Made by a program: the position numbers and the translations under genes
Origin: Methanobacteriota archaeon
Lineage (GTDB): Archaea; Thermoplasmatota; Poseidoniia; Poseidoniales; Thalassarchaeaceae
Length of the DNA stretch: 8,771 nucleotides
Reading direction: 5' to 3'
Assembly: GCA_002683155.1 (NCBI GenBank)
Contig: NYST01000020.1
Location: 1 to 8,771, forward strand
The notes under the pieces: model-generated
What the model saw: only the letters and a program-made list of their open reading frames with translations
What the model was told of the DNA's origin: nothing
The model's database searches: none
Shown: positions 6,542-8,771 of the stretch, in pieces
Layout: each line of letters begins with the position of its first letter
Numbering within the stretch: position 1 is the first letter of the stretch

Positions 6542-7141
6542 ATGGCACAGGTCATGGAAAAGAACGCTCAGGATAATTGGTGGGGCGAAGGAGAGGCGGA
6601 TCGACCCGAGGATCAAGGCAATGCAGACTTATTCGACCATGAGTCATCCGTTATCGCATACAACAAATCACCATTTGCAGCGTCACTACCTTGGCTGTCA
6701 GTCGGTGCCTTTGTCACATTGCTAATACAAGGTACAGCACTAACGGCCCCAGGTGGGCTTGAACTCTGCTTTATGGAGGGCTTCAATCTACTATTTGTGG
6801 GAGCACTTCTGATATGGCTTATGGATGACGCGAAGCTGGGGACCAGGATTTCCGTCGACCCTACAGACTCACGTATCTGGGTGGGGCACCGAGGGTTCAG
6901 GACTGAACTCGAACCGAAACTCATCATCGAATATGAGAGCTCGGATTACGTCAGAATCATGACGAGAACTGAACCAGGGAGGGAAGGTGGAACAGCGACA
7001 TATCGAGATATTTGCATCTGTCAAAGTGGCACTCCCCCTAAGACAATCTCGTCTACCAATGGGCCTCTTTCGAAATCAAGAGCGAGAAGAATGGGGAAAT
7101 CTATTGCTCGCGCCGCGGGCCTCGATTATAGAAAAAAATAG
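6542..7141 (+). CDS. Uncharacterised two-helix membrane protein
   Basis: The product is 199 residues from ATG 6542; the in-frame TTG immediately before is less likely, and ATG 6554 is an alternative. An acidic soluble N-terminus (about 1-45, rich in D and E) is followed by two hydrophobic segments at about 48-66 (LPWLSVGAFVTLLIQGTAL) and 80-94 (GFNLLFVGALLIWLM). A predicted beta-rich cytoplasmic region at about 98-165 (TRISVDPTDSRIWVGHRGF, ELEPKLIIEYES, TATYRDICICQ) and a very basic C-terminal helix (SKSRARRMGKSIARAAG) follow. Two helices followed by a beta-rich domain recall small proteins with bacterial PH-like domains, but I cannot assign a family. The gene is divergent from the giant surface protein gene and shares its 108-bp promoter region. 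A weak TATA-like ATAAGTT lies at about 6520-6526. It may be co-regulated with the giant gene; this is inference. Confidence 0.75.
   Translation: MAQVMEKNAQDNWWGEGEADRPEDQGNADLFDHESSVIAYNKSPFAASLPWLSVGAFVTLLIQGTALTAPGGLELCFMEGFNLLFVGALLIWLMDDAKLGTRISVDPTDSRIWVGHRGFRTELEPKLIIEYESSDYVRIMTRTEPGREGGTATYRDICICQSGTPPKTISSTNGPLSKSRARRMGKSIARAAGLDYRKK
7132..7138 (-). terminator. Candidate poly-T terminator of the DsrE-like gene
   Basis: Seven consecutive T on the minus strand, about 70 bases past the stop of the DsrE-like gene and inside the last codons of the opposing gene. Archaeal transcription commonly stops at T-runs without a required hairpin. No competing T-run lies closer. Confidence 0.35.
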
Positions 7142-7144
7142 CAC

Positions 7145-7157
7145 CCTCGTGGATTCA
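7145..7157 (+). repeat. Second copy of the intergenic motif CCTCGTGGATTCA
   Basis: The 13-mer CCTCGTGGATTCA is identical to 6497-6509, which overlaps the palindrome of the divergent promoter region. The two copies flank the two-helix membrane protein gene: one just before it, one four bases past its stop. A shorter inverted copy lies at 7701-7710. Confidence 0.4.
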
Positions 7158-7183
7158 GAAACGCAGAGCGTATCGTGCTAGAA

Positions 7184-7210
7184 CCTCTCCGAAGTGGCGA
7201 GAGGCGCCTC
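7184..7210. repeat. Hairpin and perfect palindrome between convergent genes
   Basis: CCTCTC (7184-7189) pairs with GAGAGG (7199-7204) across a 9-base loop. It overlaps the perfect 10-base palindrome GAGGCGCCTC (7201-7210), which runs into the stop codon of the DsrE-like gene. The position, between two converging stops, fits an mRNA 3'-end structure. No function is proven. Confidence 0.35.
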
Positions 7211-7598
7211 AGTACGTCAGTTGCACGTCCGAGTCCGTGGCCAGGGCGATTACGCCTGGAGGGCCGCTCCACTCTATCTGGTCATCGGGGACGATGAGGG
7301 CCCCGTCCCCCTCGCTGTGGCCGAGGGTCGCCATGACAGAGGCGAACGAGCAGTACAGCGTTGCGGAGGAGATCAGTGACTCCATGAAGCCGGCAACCAT
7401 CTTGGATTCGGGGTCCATCTCCGCGTCCAGCTCCTCGATGTAACCGGGATCCAGCAGGCGTGTGCCTGCCGCGGCGAAGAACACGCTCACCCGGTGCCCG
7501 TCCGCTATGGCCTGTGCCGCGCAGGCAAGACCGACTATCGATTTCAGTGTGTCATTTCTCGGTTCTGATACGAACTTCACGAAGACTCTCTTCTCCAT
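7209..7598 (-). CDS. DsrE-family protein, GC-rich gene
   Basis: The product is 129 residues from ATG 7598, close to the usual size of small DsrE/DsrF-like proteins. A first beta strand RVFVKFVSEPRND leads into a helix TLKSIVGLACAAQAIADGH and a strand RVSVFFAAAGTRLL, the standard DsrE beginning. A later helix carries C83 (LYCSFASVMATLG), where this family often has a reactive cysteine, and the end has the usual VIALATDSDVQLTY strand/helix. Some relatives (DsrE, TusD) carry sulfur as a persulfide on a cysteine, but many are uncharacterised, so sulfur transfer is only possible here. The frame extends 8 codons to ATG 7622, but the candidate TATA element at 7626-7632 sits properly before 7598, not 7622. 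GC is near 70% in the 60 bases at 7261-7320, against 42-47% in sampled parts of neighbouring genes, which may mark transfer. Confidence 0.75.
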   Translation of the reverse strand: MEKRVFVKFVSEPRNDTLKSIVGLACAAQAIADGHRVSVFFAAAGTRLLDPGYIEELDAEMDPESKMVAGFMESLISSATLYCSFASVMATLGHSEGDGALIVPDDQIEWSGPPGVIALATDSDVQLTY

Positions 7599-7625
7599 GG
7601 AGCATGGTCGGCAGATGAGCACTTC

Positions 7626-7632
7626 ATCTATT
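7626..7632 (-). promoter_or_regulatory. Candidate TATA box of the DsrE-like gene
   Basis: On the minus strand this reads AATAGAT, centred 31 bases before ATG 7598, giving a leader of about 5 bases. An alternative ATATAT lies further upstream at 7697-7702 and would give a leader of about 75 bases. Neither is strong. Confidence 0.3.
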
Positions 7633-7700
7633 CGTCCGAGTCGTCAGCGCCCTAGTTCCTCGGCTTGGTCCTCGTGAGTTCGGAAGCTCATGAGTCATAT

Positions 7701-7710
7701 ATCCACGAGG
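7701..7710 (-). repeat. Third copy of the intergenic motif CCTCGTGGAT
   Basis: On the minus strand this reads CCTCGTGGAT and matches the first ten bases of the 13-mers at 6497-6509 and 7145-7157. It lies in the 119-bp gap between the PAQR-family gene's stop and the DsrE-like gene's start, directly before an ATATAT element on the same strand. Confidence 0.35.
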
Positions 7711-7717
7711 CACGGTT

Positions 7718-8380
7718 TCAAAGTGGAATGACCTCGAACAACACTGCGAAGTAATGGCTGATGCTTCCTCCGAGAACGAACAGATGCCAGATTGCGTGGT
7801 TGAACGGAATCCTCTCCGACAAGTAGAACACGACTCCGATAGAGTAGAGCGCGCCCCCTAGCAGAATCAGGCCAATCCCATCCCAGCCCACAGAGTCAAA
7901 CAGCGGTTTGATTACAATGATCCCCAGCCACCCCATGATGAGATAGGGCGCTGCTGAGACATAGTTCGGGACTCGATGATTTGTGACTCTGATGATGATC
8001 CCTAACACAGCACAACCCCAGATGAGGACGAAGAACGTCCAACCAATCCAGCCGTGGAGGTTCACGAGGACGAAGGGGGGGTAGGAACCAGCAATCAGCA
8101 GATAGATCCCAATGTGATCGGCAATCCTCATCTTATCCTTCAACTCAAGATTAGAAACGGCATGATACAGGGTAGAGCAAAGGTAGCAAGCGAACATGCA
8201 TAGGCCGAAAGTCACGCTAGACCACAGTTTCCACGGATCGGCTGTCAGGTGCGCCTCGGTAGCGAGGAAGTACAGGCCTACTCCGGCGAGGATGACTCCC
8301 AGCCCATGTGTGATGACATTCGCAATCTCTTCCTTCGGTGAATAGTTGGAAACGTGCAACCTATGCAGCATTTCGCCCAT
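7718..8380 (-). CDS. Hemolysin III / PAQR-family seven-helix membrane protein
   Basis: The product is 220 residues, the normal length for the hemolysin III (TIGR01065/YqfA-like) branch of the PAQR family, which includes adiponectin receptors. Characteristic motifs in order: EEIANVITHGLG (17-28), STLYH (69-73), DHIGIYLLIAGSYPPF (88-103) and NHAIWHLFVLGGSISHY (194-210). The family's metal-site residues are all present: S69/H73, D88, and H195/H199. About seven hydrophobic helices (roughly 20-40, 52-74, 88-108, 112-131, 139-158, 167-187, 195-217) span the membrane. PAQR members are proposed zinc-dependent hydrolases or membrane-homeostasis sensors. The 'hemolysin' name reflects early reports and does not show toxicity. 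ATG 8380 is chosen because GAGGTG lies 5 bases before it. Confidence 0.92.
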   Translation of the reverse strand: MGEMLHRLHVSNYSPKEEIANVITHGLGVILAGVGLYFLATEAHLTADPWKLWSSVTFGLCMFACYLCSTLYHAVSNLELKDKMRIADHIGIYLLIAGSYPPFVLVNLHGWIGWTFFVLIWGCAVLGIIIRVTNHRVPNYVSAAPYLIMGWLGIIVIKPLFDSVGWDGIGLILLGGALYSIGVVFYLSERIPFNHAIWHLFVLGGSISHYFAVLFEVIPL

Positions 8381-8385
8381 CCATC

Positions 8386-8424
8386 ACACCTCTGGAGCAA
8401 CGGGCTCCTTGGAGGTTTAAAAAG
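8386..8424 (-). promoter_or_regulatory. TATA box and Shine-Dalgarno site of the PAQR-family gene
   Basis: On the minus strand, CTTTTTAAACC contains the TATA core TTTTTAAA at 8423-8416. This predicts a transcription start near 8393 and a leader of about 13 bases. Within it, GAGGTG (8391-8386) matches the core of the anti-Shine-Dalgarno complement and is 5 bases from ATG 8380. Unlike the giant gene, this one has a leader with a ribosome binding site. Confidence 0.65.
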
Positions 8425-8711
8425 CACACCTACTTTATCCTCTACATCAGTGATTGGGGTATCCAGACGCTCGTGGGTCAAACCGAATCAGAGGGTATCG
8501 CAGTCATTCTACGTTTTCTGATTCCACTAGGACTATGCCCACTCTAGTGGATCGAAGTCCTTCCCAAAGCCACCAGTCTCGTCCGTATCGATTTCTGACT
8601 GCCTTGTTTGGGGCTGTCTCGAAGGCTGTCAAAACCTCGGACAGTATGATTGCATGAGTTGCCGAGATTTCTCTACAGCCAGATCATACCCTTGAAGAAA
8701 CTCCCAGAACA
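8425..8711. other. Intergenic stretch without a convincing gene
   Basis: The plus-strand frame 8454-8657 gives an S/R-rich, low-hydrophobicity peptide and looks non-coding. A minus-strand frame (open from about 8683 to the stop at 8504-8506) reads more protein-like but has no ATG. No tRNA cloverleaf, CRISPR repeat or insertion-sequence end was found. The only clear structure is the inverted repeat at 8523-8551. Confidence 0.5.
8523..8551. repeat. Perfect 8-bp inverted repeat
   Basis: TCCACTAG (8523-8530) and CTAGTGGA (8544-8551) are exact reverse complements separated by 13 bases. It could be an operator or an RNA hairpin. No T-run follows on either strand, so a terminator is not supported. 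Confidence 0.45.
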
Positions 8712-8771
8712 GTGACAAATGTCATCGATTCAAATATCCTGAGCTTGCTGGAGGACATGAATGTCAACGGC
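8712..8771 (+). CDS. Possible start of a gene cut by the right edge
   Basis: From GTG 8712 the frame reads MTNVIDSNILSLLEDMNVNG and stays open to the end of the window; the frame itself is open from 8658. The composition is protein-like, but only 20 codons are visible, no ATG precedes it, and the TATA-like TCATACC near 8684-8690 is weak. The family cannot be named. Confidence 0.35.
   Translation, partial: MTNVIDSNILSLLEDMNVNG

Noticed and set aside
6434..6616. Upstream 61-codon extension of the giant surface protein gene
   Set aside because: It overlaps the divergent gene and the promoter region and displaces the signal peptide; a TATA box supports ATG 6433.
6613..6927. Minus-strand 104-codon frame opposite the two-helix membrane protein gene
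   Set aside because: Serine/proline-rich antisense shadow; the plus-strand frame has a coherent membrane-protein layout and a usable ATG.
7237..7677. Plus-strand frames opposite the DsrE-like gene
   Set aside because: Long antisense frames are a normal by-product of high GC; the minus-strand frame has a recognisable DsrE pattern.
8470..8490. T-loop-like GGGTCAAACC as part of a tRNA
   Set aside because: No matching acceptor, D or anticodon arms could be paired around it.
8504..8632. Minus-strand frame with a TTG start, 42 codons
   Set aside because: Protein-like sequence, but no ATG, no clear ribosome site or promoter, and too short to support alone; kept as a finding rather than a gene.
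8454..8657. Plus-strand 67-codon frame in the right intergenic region
   Set aside because: Composition rich in S, R and T with no hydrophobic pattern, no ribosome site, and its start overlaps the upstream region of the PAQR-family gene.
1..8771. CRISPR array, insertion sequence, or secretion/defence system
   Set aside because: No regularly spaced repeats, transposase motifs, nuclease or helicase motifs were seen on either strand.

Overview
The window looks archaeal and most resembles a marine planktonic euryarchaeon (Poseidoniales / Marine Group II type). The evidence is AT-rich TATA-like boxes about 26 bases upstream of start codons, at least one apparently leaderless gene, a SurR-like ArsR-family regulator, and a very large secreted protein ending in CARDB-type domains and one membrane anchor. 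The phylum is inferred from style and gene content; there is no rRNA or other phylogenetic marker here. GC is roughly 42-50% in the stretches sampled by eye, except one gene that is clearly GC-richer.

Left part (1-1158, + strand): the 3' end of a small membrane protein gene that runs off the left edge, then a SurR-like winged-helix regulator. A 25-bp interrupted palindrome sits against the regulator's start codon and looks like an autoregulatory operator.

Centre (1160-6433, - strand): one gene fills 60% of the window. It encodes a 1757-residue type I surface protein: signal peptide, seven-repeat beta-propeller, a von Willebrand factor A domain spliced into the fourth propeller repeat, about five Ig-like/NEW3-type domains, a cysteine-bracketed calcium loop, a CARDB domain, one C-terminal transmembrane helix and an acidic cytoplasmic tail. 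Its stop lies one base from the regulator's stop, so the two genes converge with no room for a terminator.

Right part: a 108-bp divergent promoter region with an 18-bp palindrome separates the giant gene from a small two-helix membrane protein (+). Then come a GC-rich DsrE-like gene (-), a hemolysin III/PAQR-family seven-helix membrane protein (-) with a clear TATA box and Shine-Dalgarno site, and about 300 bases without a convincing gene. What may be the first codons of another gene (+) lie at the right edge.

The genes do not form one obvious pathway. Most are membrane- or surface-associated. Short intergenic elements (a palindrome and a thrice-repeated 10-mer) around the right-hand genes hint at shared regulation, but this is inference.
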